Counted from the first letter of the stretch, positions 14,846 to 22,980 are shown. The stretch: 27,047 nt of DNA from an uncultured Rhodanobacteraceae bacterium (GCA_937928755.1 CALEZI010000192.1:1-27047); one strand, 5' to 3'. Notes: generated by a model not told the origin, from the letters alone. Made by a program: numbers and translations.

Positions 14846-17545
14846 TCAGGGCTCTACCGCAAACAAGCGCCACTCGCCGATCCGCGGCGGAAACGGGTGG
14901 GCGGGGCGCTCGACAAAGCGGATGCCGGAGCCGGCAACCAGATCCTTGACCGTGCTGGACACCACGACTTCATGGTTCGCCGAGGTCTTTGCCACCTGGC
15001 GCGCAATCTCGACCGCAAGGCCGCTGACCTGCTGGCCGACCAGATCGCACTCACCCGTATGCAGCCCGGCGTGCAGCGGTATCTGCAGCCTGCGCGCGGC
15101 GTTGCAGATAGCCAGAGCCGCGCGAATCGCCCGGGCAGGTCCGTCGAAACTGGCCAGCACCCGCTGGCTGTCGATGTGGATCAGTCGGCCTTTGAAAAGC
15201 TCGATTTCCCGGGTCAGGAACACCTGATGCCGATGGGTGGTTGACTCACTTGCGGCGGGCTCGCTGGCGTCTTCGGCCAGACGCACGGCAAGCACGGTAG
15301 CCAACACCCGATCGATTCCGGATGCGTGGCGTACCCCGGTCAGGAACTCCTCGATCTCATCCAGAATCTCGTCCTGGGCACCGACGAAGGGCAGGTGGTC
15401 CACACCCGGCAGTTCGACGAATTTGGCGCCGGGAATATGTTCGGCGAGATAGCGGCCTTCGTGAACCTTGAGGCAAGTGTCGCCGCTACGGTGCACCACC
15501 AATGTCGGTACGCGCACGCTCGGCAGCACGTGGCGGATGTCGATTTCGGTGTTCATCCGTGTCAGGGCCACTGCCGCGCCCGGGCTCGCGCCGCGGCGCA
15601 GGTAAGCGGCCCACCATTGGCGAAACGCCGGATCCTGGGCGACGCTCGGAGCACGTTCTTCGAGACCGACCGGTCCTCCCCAATGGTTGCGGATCTCGTC
15701 CAGAAACACATCGCGTTCGGCAACAGTCGGCCCCCAGGGATAACCCGCGCCGCGCAGGCGGCGCGCGTAACTGCCGATCATCACCAGGGCTATCGTGCGT
15801 TCCGGGTAGGTGGCGGCGAACAGGCTGCACATCGGTCCGCCCTCGGAAACACCGCACAGCACCGCGCGCTCGCTGCCGACCGCTTCCATCACCGCGCGCA
15901 CATCGTCCATGCGCTGCTCCAGTGTCGGCAACTGGTCGAGCGGAACCCGGTCGGATAGTCCGGTACCACGCTTGTCGAACAGGATCACACGGGCGAACGT
16001 GGCCAGGCGGCGCAGGAATCGCGCGAACGAACTCTCGGTCCAGAAATACTCCAGGTGCGAGATCCAGCCCATCACAAACACCAGGTCGAGCGGCGCGTCG
16101 CCGATCACCTGGTAGGCGATATTGACGTCGCCGCTGCGCGCGTAATGCACTTCCGGAATATCGAATCCGGCCTCCGGATCGGCTGTGCCGTGATGCCTGG
16201 ACACGGACGCGGGTGTCGAAACAGGTACCGGTTGCGGCGCGGGCAGGGCAGCCAGCACGCCCGACCAGCTGCTCTCCGGGCGCGAACGCAACTCCAGTTC
16301 CTGCAACATGGATTTGAGATCGAGCTGCAAATCCTTGCTGGTCTGGTAGCGCTGATCGCGATCCTTGCGCAGCGCCTTGCCGACAATGCGCTCAAGTTCT
16401 GCCGGCGCTTCGAACGCATGCGACAACGGTAGCGGATGGCGTTCCAGGATCGCCGCCATCACGTCGCTGGGCGTGGCCCCGGAAAACGGCAACGCGCCGG
16501 TCAACATTTCATGAAGCAGCACGCCGAGACTGAACACATCGCTGCGCCCGTCCACCGCAAGGCCACGCGCCTGTTCCGGCGACATGTAGTTGGTGGTGCC
16601 CAGCAGCGTGCCTGGAATGGTGAAATCCGACCTTCCGAGCAATTCACCCTTGAGTGGTTTGGCAAGGCCGAAATCGAGCAGCTTGACGATGCCGTCTGGG
16701 CGCACCATGACGTTTTCCGGCTTGACGTCCCGATGCACCAGACCGGCGCTGTGCGCCACATCCAGCGCGCCGGCGAGTTGCACAGCGATTTCCAGGGCGC
16801 GAATCGGCTCGATCCTGCCCGGTTTGATCAACTCTCGCAGGGTCTCGCCATCGATGTGTTCGGTGGCAATGTAATGGTGACCATCGGTCTCGCCGATGTC
16901 GTGGATGGTGATGATATTGGGGTGATTCAGCGTGCTGATCACGCGTGCTTCGAGCAAGAAACGGCGCAGCCATTCCGGATTGCGCGTATAGCGACCGGGC
17001 AGCAGCTTCAATGCCAGCTTGCGATCGAGTTGTGTATCGCGCGCCAGGAACACCTTGCCCATGCCGCCGGCGCCGAGCAAGGCGAGCACTTGAAAGCGGC
17101 CGATCTGCATCCCGGGACGAATCGTGCTGCGCCGGCCGACCGGCGCGCCGCCTGTCGACGGCGACGCCGGGTTCACCGAGGGAGAGGCGGATCCGCGGGC
17201 TAGGCCGAGCGCGATCGTGTTGGCCTCGGAGGTCAGCAGAACAGCAGCTTCGAAACGACAACCCTTGCGCGGAATACTCTCCACGTAAGGATCGCCGTTG
17301 TCGTCGTTGCCGAGCGTCTTGCGCAAGTCAGCAACCAAGCGCGGCAGTTGCCGGCGATCGAGCGCCAGTCGCTGCGCCAGTTCGTCGAAGTCGAGCAGCT
17401 CGCGATGGCGTTCGACCAACGCGATCAGAACTCGTAGGGATGCCTTCGGCAACGATATCGCCTGATCGTTGGAATACAGCTGCGGCACCGCCGTTTCCAG
17501 GCGGAACACGCCAAACTCGTAAACGCAGCAGATCGAGTGGGACAT
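14846..17545 (-). CDS. Four-domain regulator: winged helix, Ser/Thr kinase, alpha/beta hydrolase, degenerate cyclase
   Basis: The product is 899 residues from the ATG at 17545; the frame is open to 17902 but the extra part looks non-coding. Residues 8-102 form an OmpR/CadC-type winged helix (YEFGVFRLE ... YVESIPRKGCRF). Residues 150-415 are a complete Hanks-type kinase: G-loop LGAGGMGKV, Lys180, HRDVKPEN (Asp273), DFG 291-293. Residues 465-735 are an alpha/beta hydrolase with an intact triad: Ser567 (GVSEG), Asp689, His717. Residues 745-899 resemble a class III nucleotide cyclase (FDGPARAIRAALAI, HAGLHTGE) but lack TDIxGST and the GDG metal site, so the domain is probably a sensor or a pseudoenzyme. 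No transmembrane helix is apparent. It is monocistronic, and its target genes and substrate are unknown. Confidence 0.9.
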   Translation of the reverse strand: MSHSICCVYEFGVFRLETAVPQLYSNDQAISLPKASLRVLIALVERHRELLDFDELAQRLALDRRQLPRLVADLRKTLGNDDNGDPYVESIPRKGCRFEAAVLLTSEANTIALGLARGSASPSVNPASPSTGGAPVGRRSTIRPGMQIGRFQVLALLGAGGMGKVFLARDTQLDRKLALKLLPGRYTRNPEWLRRFLLEARVISTLNHPNIITIHDIGETDGHHYIATEHIDGETLRELIKPGRIEPIRALEIAVQLAGALDVAHSAGLVHRDVKPENVMVRPDGIVKLLDFGLAKPLKGELLGRSDFTIPGTLLGTTNYMSPEQARGLAVDGRSDVFSLGVLLHEMLTGALPFSGATPSDVMAAILERHPLPLSHAFEAPAELERIVGKALRKDRDQRYQTSKDLQLDLKSMLQELELRSRPESSWSGVLAALPAPQPVPVSTPASVSRHHGTADPEAGFDIPEVHYARSGDVNIAYQVIGDAPLDLVFVMGWISHLEYFWTESSFARFLRRLATFARVILFDKRGTGLSDRVPLDQLPTLEQRMDDVRAVMEAVGSERAVLCGVSEGGPMCSLFAATYPERTIALVMIGSYARRLRGAGYPWGPTVAERDVFLDEIRNHWGGPVGLEERAPSVAQDPAFRQWWAAYLRRGASPGAAVALTRMNTEIDIRHVLPSVRVPTLVVHRSGDTCLKVHEGRYLAEHIPGAKFVELPGVDHLPFVGAQDEILDEIEEFLTGVRHASGIDRVLATVLAVRLAEDASEPAASESTTHRHQVFLTREIELFKGRLIHIDSQRVLASFDGPARAIRAALAICNAARRLQIPLHAGLHTGECDLVGQQVSGLAVEIARQVAKTSANHEVVVSSTVKDLVAGSGIRFVERPAHPFPPRIGEWRLFAVEP

Positions 17546-17948
17546 CGCTGGCCTTGTGATTGCCGATTCCGGGCGCGCCGGCAGCAGGCGACGACGTGAG
17601 TGTACGCCGCGTGGGAATATCGTGGCGAGGCACTGCCGAACGGCGTCGGCAGGCAGTCCGGGGCAGAACCCAGCATCAACCTGGATAGCCTTTCGATTGT
17701 CCATTGCGATATCCCCGGGGGGCAGTTGCGAGGCGCAACTGGGCAATGGCGAACTCCCTGCGACCGTCGAGATCCCGGCTGCGGGTGCCGGAGAGATCGA
17801 AATCGGCTTGGTTGCCCGAACGGGCGAGACTGTGCAATGGGGCCACCTCCAATTCCTGCTGGTGGCTCGTTCGGATGTACTTGAGGCGACACTTGACGAC
17901 AATCAATTGACGTCAATCAATTGACCGTTCCGTACTGGCTTGGACCCT
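17546..17948. other. Upstream region of the kinase fusion, no convincing gene
   Basis: Open frames exist on both strands (for example 17556-17924 on the plus strand), but none has a family motif or a good ribosome-binding site. The minus-strand frame is continuous with the kinase fusion, so a longer N-terminus cannot be fully excluded. The region should contain the promoter of the fusion gene and includes the palindrome cluster at 17902-17925. Confidence 0.5.
17902..17925. promoter_or_regulatory. Overlapping palindromes, candidate operator
   Basis: ATCAATTGAC occurs twice in direct orientation (17902-17911 and 17916-17925), each containing the perfect palindrome TCAATTGA. The junction forms a further perfect palindrome, TTGACGTCAA (17907-17916). 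This AT-rich cluster stands out in GC-rich surroundings between the 3' end of the broken propeller gene and the kinase fusion. Paired 10-bp direct repeats are the usual binding pattern of OmpR-type winged helices such as the one at the N-terminus of the fusion protein. The role is inferred. Confidence 0.4.
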
Positions 17949-19100
17949 TCAGTTCTGGCTTTGAGTGATCGCCGGTCTGAGTGCTTCAGCCGACACCTTC
18001 AGCCGATCGATGCGTCGCTCGCCGTCGTAAACCCACAGTTCAGTGCTGCCGGCGGGTTGCACCAGCCACGCACGAATCCATTTCGAGGTGGGCTCGGTGA
18101 CTCGCCAGATCGCGGCGGATGCCGGGTCGGCGACGTGCACTGCGCGCTGCTCCGGGTCGCTGGCCCGATTTGTCGCGCTCGACGTAGATGTCGCCCACGT
18201 CGGTGACGGTGATCGACGGCAGGCTCAAGTCTTCATCGTAGTCGTCCACGGCAGGCCGACAGGTGCGCTCGCGTTGGCCATTCGCATCGAATACATGCAC
18301 CGAACCGCTGCGTTCGTCGATGGCGTGGATGCGGCCTTCGTTCGTAATGTGCATGCCCACCACGTGCTGCAACGCGCCGCTGTCTGGTGCGGTGCCGATC
18401 ACCTGCTCGACCGTGCCGTCGATCGACACGCGCATCAGCGCGCTGCCATCGCTGGTCCAGCGCTGTCCGCCGACGCCCTGCTGGAGGTTGCCGATCGCGC
18501 GAAAGCGCCGACCGTCGGCGAGTGCAGGAGTGTAGCTCTCGCTCACGCTGCCATCTGCACGCATGTGGACGAACTCGGGTGAACCCTGAAAGTCGTAGAC
18601 GATCACACCGCCAGCCACGTCGGCTTCGAGGCCGGCCACGTAATTCGGCTCGCGGCCCCAGGCGGTCTTCAACGGGATGCTTCCCAGCGCGCGCCCATCG
18701 CGGCCGAAGCGTTTGAGCCGGTCGCCGACGTTTTCCAGCACGACGACCACGCCATCCGAAGTGACGGTCAGATCCTCCGGACTGAACACGTGTTCGTCGC
18801 TTCCGTGACGTTCGCCGACGACCCAGCGCTCGCGTCCAGCGGCATCGAAAGCGCGCACGCTCTCCTCGATCGTGTAGTCGTGATGCCAACTGGTCAGCGC
18901 GACAAAACCACCGACGCCATCGCGCGCCAGTTGCTCGATCGGCGGTGCGCGAAATTCCGGCAGCGGTTGCACGCTGCCGGTCCCGGCATCCAACCAGTCA
19001 CAGCGCAGCAATCCGAAGCGCCCACGATCGTCGATCGCGAAGTCTTCGAACGGCGCTGGCGCGCGCGGCTCACCGGCATTCAGTTCGATCGATCCGGGCG
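17949..19100 (-). pseudogene. Beta-propeller (NHL/SMP-30-like) protein, frameshifted and 5'-truncated
   Basis: Reading leftwards, a first frame encodes repeated blades such as IELNAGEPR ... PFEDFAIDDRGRFGLL, SPEDLTVTSDGVVVVLENVGDRLKRFGRDG, GLEADVAGGVIVYDFQGSPEF and GMHITNEGRIHAIDERSGSVHVFDANG, ending with TVTDVGDIYVERDK. Around 18160-18176 the coding sense shifts to another frame that continues NRASDPEQRAVHVADPASAAIWRVTEPTSKWIRAWLV to a stop at 17949. The blade repeats suggest a periplasmic or secreted six-bladed propeller. The 5' end is missing: sequence beyond about 19100 belongs to the oppositely oriented prlF gene. Function is unknown, and it is probably inactive. Confidence 0.75.
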
Positions 19101-19112
19101 AGGGAAGAATGC

Positions 19113-19409
19113 GTGCGGCAATTGCCGACCACGGTTCCGGAGACCGTGCGCCGCGCCCTTCGGCTGGGCAAGCGCGACAAGATTCACTACACGATCCGTC
19201 CCAGCGGCGAGGTCCTGCTGACGCGCGCTGACGCCTCGGCAGGTGACGACCCGGTGCTCGGTCAGTTTTTGCGTTTTCTGGCTCGCGACATCGCCAGCCA
19301 TCCAGAGCGCCTTCAGGCTGTGGATGTAGGGCTCGTCCAGCGTCTCCATGCCTCGGTGGATGGCATCGAGGTCGATCTCGATGCCGCCCTGTCGGCAGAC
19401 GGTGAATGA
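19113..19409 (+). CDS. prlF: PrlF-family antitoxin (SpoVT/AbrB-like), possibly shortened
   Basis: The product is 98 residues from the GTG at 19113, with AGGGA seven bases upstream. It has the swapped-hairpin AbrB core TTVPETVRRALRLGKRDKIHYTIRP, then DPVLGQFLRFLARDIASHPERLQAVDVGLVQRLHASVDGIEVDLDAALS, the PrlF C-terminal region that contacts YhaV. PrlF antitoxins neutralise the YhaV ribonuclease and repress their own operon. The N-terminus is about ten residues shorter than usual. A second frame from the ATG at 19109 reads MRAAIADHG, which looks like the lost first strand, so a small deletion with a frameshift is possible. The ATGA overlap with yhaV couples the two genes. Confidence 0.78.
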   Translation: MRQLPTTVPETVRRALRLGKRDKIHYTIRPSGEVLLTRADASAGDDPVLGQFLRFLARDIASHPERLQAVDVGLVQRLHASVDGIEVDLDAALSADGE

Positions 19410-19792
19410 TCGCAGGCAAGCCCGCGCCACTGGTCATTCACGAATGGACCGTTTTCGCCCACCCGCTGTTCCTCGCACAGATAGAAGCACTGGCGCAGCA
19501 GGTCGAGAACTTCAAACAGAATGATCCGGTCGGGCACGTCAAGAAGCACGCCAGCAAGCGGTTGGCGGCGATCACCAAGCTGGCATTCGACGTCATCCCG
19601 CAGGACCCGACACGGCCGGAATACCGCCAAGGCTCTGCGCTGGGCGACGACTACAAACACTGGTTCCGCGCCAAGTTCTTTCAGCAGTACCGCTTGTTCT
19701 TTCGCTACCACGCGCCGAGTAAGGTGATCCTGCTGGCATGGGTGAACGATGGAGACACCAAGCGTGCCTACGAAAGCGACGACGATGCATGA
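19406..19792 (+). CDS. yhaV: YhaV-family type II toxin (RelE-fold ribonuclease)
   Basis: The product is 128 residues. It carries the YhaV signatures: an N-terminal WTVFAHPLFLAQIEALAQQVE, a middle segment HVKKHASKRLAAITKLAFDVIPQDPTRPEYRQG, and the catalytic-core strands YKHWFRAKFFQQYRLFFRYH followed by VILLAWVNDGDTKRAYES. YhaV cleaves mRNA, in part in a ribosome-dependent manner, and is held inactive by PrlF. It starts inside the antitoxin stop codon. The frame is intact with no missing core residue, so the toxin could be active, which makes the state of the antitoxin N-terminus matter. It sits between gene fragments, the usual setting of an addictive module in a decaying region. Confidence 0.93.
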   Translation: MIAGKPAPLVIHEWTVFAHPLFLAQIEALAQQVENFKQNDPVGHVKKHASKRLAAITKLAFDVIPQDPTRPEYRQGSALGDDYKHWFRAKFFQQYRLFFRYHAPSKVILLAWVNDGDTKRAYESDDDA

Positions 19793-19799
19793 CGCCGCG

Positions 19800-20006
19800 A
19801 CGGCAGCATGCGCCTGATCGCCTTCATCACCGAGGGCGCCGTGATCGTGCGCATCCTTGATCACCTCGGCGAACCCAGTCGCGCACAGCGGATGGCGCCG
19901 ATCCGTGGCCCTCCTCACGGCGCGATGCAGCAGCGGGATGACCTCGACACCCGCAGATCGCTCACCTCGATCCGCCGACCGAGGTCATGCCCGACTACGA
20001 GAACCA
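19800..20006 (+). pseudogene. IS91-like transposase, C-terminal remnant
   Basis: From the ATG at 19808 the frame reads MRLIAFITEGAVIVRILDHLGEPSRAQRMAPIRGPP, the very recognisable C-terminal region of IS91-type (Y2, rolling-circle) transposases, which normally follows a zinc-ribbon CPxCGxxM. The zinc ribbon itself is absent: the sequence joins the yhaV end at about 19797. A second frame gives LDPPTEVMPDYENQ at 19963-20006, which looks like the protein's acidic tail after a frameshift. No ends of the element were recognised. Confidence 0.7.
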
Positions 20007-20122
20007 GATGCGAATCGACTTCAACATCGCGTCGATGGCAGCGCTTGCCCGCGAAATGGCGAAAACACCTGACGGCGCCCGCGTGAAGGCAATGCCAGAA
20101 GGGTGCAGGCGTCAATCGCGCA

Positions 20123-20566
20123 TCAAAACCTCAGAACATCGTTCGCGAGGGACTGCGAGGCCCGCTTGCCGGACCCTTGACGGCACGAGTCCGCAGCGTA
20201 CGCTGCGCGAAAAGTGGCTTTGGAATTCCTATCCTTCGCCGACTGACCATCGACACTCAGTGCCTCCGGCGCCGTTCTGGCGGCATGCACCAGCCCGACA
20301 TAGCCGGGCACGTAGACGCGGTAACCGACGCCGATCTCGGCTTTGCCGCCGGCAATCCGGATCGCCAGCGTGCCCGGCAGCGCGCACGCGTGTTGCGCCG
20401 GGTCCGCCGGATTGCCGAGTGCAAAGAACGGGCACTGGCGAAACTCTTCGCCCTGCAACACCCAGTCCTGCCAATCGTTGAGGGGTTCCGGAACGCCGAC
20501 CGACGCGGCGGACGCCGCTTCGGTCATCAGCAGCAGGAACAGCAACCCCAGCGCGCGTAGATGCAT
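20123..20566 (-). pseudogene. N-terminal fragment of a large exported protein
   Basis: From the ATG at 20566 a signal peptide (about residues 1-20, LRALGLLFLLLMTEAASA) is followed by VPEPLNDWQDWVLQGEEFRQCPFF, a C-x(n)-CALPGTLAIRI segment and VGYRVYVPGYVGLV. This pattern resembles the start of very large exported proteins found in Xanthomonadales. After about residue 105 the sequence loses any family look and stops at 20123, so only the first tenth or so would remain. The adjoining DNA to the left is transposase debris. It is called a truncated gene; a short secreted protein of unknown function is the alternative. Confidence 0.55.
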
Positions 20567-20650
20567 GAGCAGACTCCGTGAGAGCGCACCCAATATATGC
20601 CGGACGGCGACGCCGTGGAGGTGGACGGCGCACAATCGCCGCGAGCGAAC

Positions 20651-21406
20651 TCAGGCCGGCTTTTTGAGCAACCAGATGAAGGTGGGACACACCCAATAGG
20701 CGGCGGACAAAGCCAGCAGCGCGAGGCGTTGCTTGAAGCTGCCGGGTACGATCATGTCGCTCGCGCAGAAGCGCTCGGGATCGGCAATCACCCGCCGCGA
20801 ATAATCGATGATCTCGAACTTACGGACCAACCGTCGCAGCCCCCAGTAACTGAGGTGATTCTCGTAGTAGTAATCGCCTTTCCCGGCCAATCGGTAGTAG
20901 ACGTGCCCGATGGGCTTGGGGAGCGCTGCCAGCAGCGGCAGTCGGTGGTGGGACTCGATCAACTTGAAGCGATTGTCGGCCGAAAACATGCATACGCCGC
21001 CGGGTTTGAGCACCCGATAGATCTCTTCGATCAGCCGACCAGAATCGGGCACGTGCTCGTAGATATGAGTACAGGTCACGACATCGAAGCTGGTCGCCGG
21101 CAAGCCGGTCTGCATCGCGTCGGCGATGACGAAACGCACGTTCGGCGCGGGATTGTGCGAGATGGCAAACTGCACCGCGGGCTCGTCGATGTCGACGCCA
21201 ACCACGGAGTGGAACTGACCGGCGTAGGCCTGCGTCATGAACCCCGTCGAGCAGCCGATATCGAGCAGGTCGTGATGTTCCAGCGGACCCAGATGGTCGC
21301 GCAGGATCGCCAGCGTCTTGCCGGCCTTCCGTTCGCGCGCCGCAGCGTTGTACATCGCGTCGGGATGCGCACTCGAGAATCCTAGCTGATAGTTCTCTAG
21401 CCGCAT
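20651..21406 (-). CDS. Class I SAM-dependent methyltransferase
   Basis: The product is 251 residues from the ATG at 21406 (MRLENYQLGF); the frame remains open to 21706 and an ATG at 21556 is possible. Motif I is LLDIGCSTGFMTQAYAG, motif II VVGVDIDEPAV, then RFVIADAMQTGLPATSFDVVTCTHIYEHVPD and the post-motif RVLKPGGVCMFSADNRFKLIE: a complete UbiE/Methyltransf_11 type fold. The C-terminus ends in a hydrophobic segment (LLALSAAYWVCPTFIWLL) that could associate with the membrane, as in lipid- or polysaccharide-modifying methyltransferases. It appears intact within the decaying region. The substrate cannot be inferred from the neighbours. Confidence 0.85.
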   Translation of the reverse strand: MRLENYQLGFSSAHPDAMYNAAARERKAGKTLAILRDHLGPLEHHDLLDIGCSTGFMTQAYAGQFHSVVGVDIDEPAVQFAISHNPAPNVRFVIADAMQTGLPATSFDVVTCTHIYEHVPDSGRLIEEIYRVLKPGGVCMFSADNRFKLIESHHRLPLLAALPKPIGHVYYRLAGKGDYYYENHLSYWGLRRLVRKFEIIDYSRRVIADPERFCASDMIVPGSFKQRLALLALSAAYWVCPTFIWLLKKPA

Positions 21407-21512
21407 TCTGGCAAGACGCTGCGTAGTCTGGGGGGGGTCGACGACCACGAGATCATACGTCACAGATATCGCAACTGCCCGTCGGATCTTGTTCGCGTGA
21501 TGCGGTGCGCCT

Positions 21513-21543
21513 GAAAGAAGAAAGAGGCGCGGATCTCCGCGCC
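21513..21543 (-). terminator. Rho-independent terminator after the beta-helix gene end
   Basis: GGCGCGGA-TC-TCCGCGCC (21526-21543) is a perfect 8-bp hairpin. Read on the minus strand it is followed by TCTTTCTTCTTTC, a T-rich but interrupted tail. It lies 54 bases after the stop of the beta-helix fragment read leftwards and before the methyltransferase start. Confidence 0.65.
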
Positions 21544-21596
21544 CCTGGAAACCCATCGTTGGTGCCGATCGGCAATTGGAGTGCTGCGTTACCCGA

Positions 21597-22103
21597 TCAA
21601 CGCGGGATGTTGACGGTCCAGCCGGCAGTCCAGTTGTCGTTGGGGCCGGCGAATGCACCGCGATAGCTGACCGGGCGGAAGAACGAATCGCTCGGCGCCT
21701 GACCACCGACCAATACCGGCGAGGTTGCTTGAGGCAGGAAGTTGGTCAGCAGCGGCGCGCCCTGGGCGTTGCCAGCGCCGGCATTGAACCAGGCGCTGAC
21801 TGCGTAGGCGGCAGCAGCATTGTCCTCGAACGGACCGCCGGTGCAGGTGCCGACGAAGGACTGCGTCATCGTCAGCGTGCTGCCAGTCTGGGTAGCCGAG
21901 CTGAGTGCATAGGTCTGCGCATCGACCAGGTTCACGCAGCGGTCGCGGAAGCCGGTGACGACCACGTTCGAATAGCTGCCGCCGGAGCCGCGCCGGATGC
22001 GCATGCCTTCGTTGCCCAGGGTGCCGGTCCCGACTAGCGTCAGGTTGGACATGACCGGCTGGGTGCGCGGCAAGTTGTCGCTGGCCGGACTGTCGTTGCT
22101 CTA
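21597..22103 (-). pseudogene. C-terminal end of a beta-helix-type secreted protein
   Basis: The minus-strand frame reads SNDSPASDNLPRTQPVMSNLTLVGTG, then GMRIRRGSGGSYSNVVVTGFRDRCVNLVD, and ends SYRGAFAGPNDNWTAGWTVNIPR. The stacked Ser/Gly/Asn-rich segments with SNVVVTGF resemble rungs of a right-handed parallel beta-helix, and the ending resembles that of large secreted surface proteins. The frame starts abruptly after an in-frame TAG at about 22104 with no start codon, so the front of the gene is missing. A hairpin terminator follows. This is a relic, although its terminal module looks undamaged. Confidence 0.65.
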
Positions 22104-22188
22104 GCCCGTAAGCTCTGGCTGCGAAGATCGCAGTGTCGAGGAGGTGCGACATGGGCCTAAAGATTCGGAAAGCACACGGCGTCGAGCG

Positions 22189-22362
22189 AAGTGTTTGCAC
22201 CGGCTGATCACCCGCGGCACCTTCGAGGAGCGAATCAACGACATGATCAAGAGCAAGCGCGAACTGGCCGAGATGACCGTCGGCACCGGCGAGACCAGGG
22301 TCGGGCAACTGCCGCTGCAGGAGTTGCGGGCTTTGTTTGAGCTGCAGAGGCCAGACGCTTGA
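22189..22362 (+). pseudogene. C-terminal remnant of a Snf2-family helicase
   Basis: The frame encodes CLHRLITRGTFEERINDMIKSKRELAEMTVGTGETRVGQLPLQELRALFELQ to a stop at 22362. TxGTFEExIxxMIxxKxxLA followed by TVGxGExxxGxL is the ending of bacterial Swi2/Snf2 ATPases (the last helicase motif and the C-terminal helix). Nothing of the remaining roughly 1,000-residue protein is present; to its left the sequence belongs to the opposing beta-helix fragment. The 22103-22190 joint is therefore a junction between two unrelated gene ends. Confidence 0.7.
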
Positions 22363-22690
22363 TGGGCGGCGGGTGCAGCGGCCAGGTTGTTCCTCTGCTC
22401 GATGCAGCCAATCTCCTCGGCGAGCGCAAAGTCCACGAAATCGATTGCGACTGAAGCCGGACCACGCGCCGCTGTCCGCGCGCTGCGCCGCCAATTTCTG
22501 ACACCCGGACGAGTGCCTTTCCTACTCACCGACGCGACGTCTTGCGATAGCAGGGTCTTGTTGCCGGCAGCCACGCTGCAAGGCCTCGTTCAGCGCCGGG
22601 CAGGTCCGTGGTCAGGTCAGCGGGCCATGTCGCCGATCACGATGGCACTACCACTGCTGCGTCAGCGACGGCGTGTTTGCTGCGGCGACC
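22363..22690. other. Gap without a recognisable gene
   Basis: Neither strand shows a family motif here. Short open frames (for example 22387-22710 on the plus strand) have low-likelihood composition. It lies between the Snf2 relic and the IS91-like relic and is probably rearranged filler. Confidence 0.5.
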
Positions 22691-22692
22691 GG

Positions 22693-22880
22693 CCAAAGCC
22701 TCGCCTTTAAGCCCGCGACCGTCGATGCCGCCATGGTGGCCAGGGTGCAGGCGCGGGTGCGTCGGCGGGCTGGCGGCCTATCGTCGACATGGCGTGCTGG
22801 ACGCACAAGCCGCCGAGGACACGTCGACATGGCGTGCTGGACGCACAGGCCGCCGAGGACATGGTGGGGTGGGACTATCC
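22693..22880 (+). pseudogene. IS91-like transposase, internal remnant
   Basis: One frame gives AATGQSLAFKPATVDAAMVARVQARVRRR, and a shifted frame continues AYRRHGVLDAQAAED and, after a duplication, RHGVLDAQAAEDMVGWD. In intact IS91-type transposases the corresponding stretch is VQARVRRR...RRGxLDxxxAxxMxxW, ahead of the HGGGFS block. The fragment is frameshifted and carries an internal 40-bp tandem duplication. It comes from a different part of the protein than the remnant at 19800-20006, so the two could be pieces of one former element, but that is not proven. Confidence 0.6.
22782..22861. repeat. 40-bp tandem duplication in transposase relic
   Basis: The units 22782-22821 and 22822-22861 differ at a single base (CACAAGC against CACAGGC). 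Each starts CGTCGACATGGCGTGC and ends GCCGAGGACA. As 40 is not a multiple of three, the duplication itself shifts the transposase frame. Confidence 0.9.
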
Positions 22881-22980
22881 TTCCCAATGCTGGGGTTCGG
22901 GGCGCACTGGAACTGAAAACCGGGCCAAGTAGCTACGTTGGATGGCCCCACAGGGTCCAACAGGCGCGAAACCGCAACAA

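Noticed and set aside
17556..17924. 122-codon plus-strand frame upstream of the kinase fusion
   Set aside because: It has no ribosome-binding site or family motif and overlaps the expected promoter region; composition is not convincing.
19987..20481. 164-codon plus-strand frame after the IS91 relic
   Set aside because: Only the first 40 codons (MRIDFNIASMAALAREMAKTPDG region) look faintly protein-like; the rest is antisense to the exported-protein fragment.
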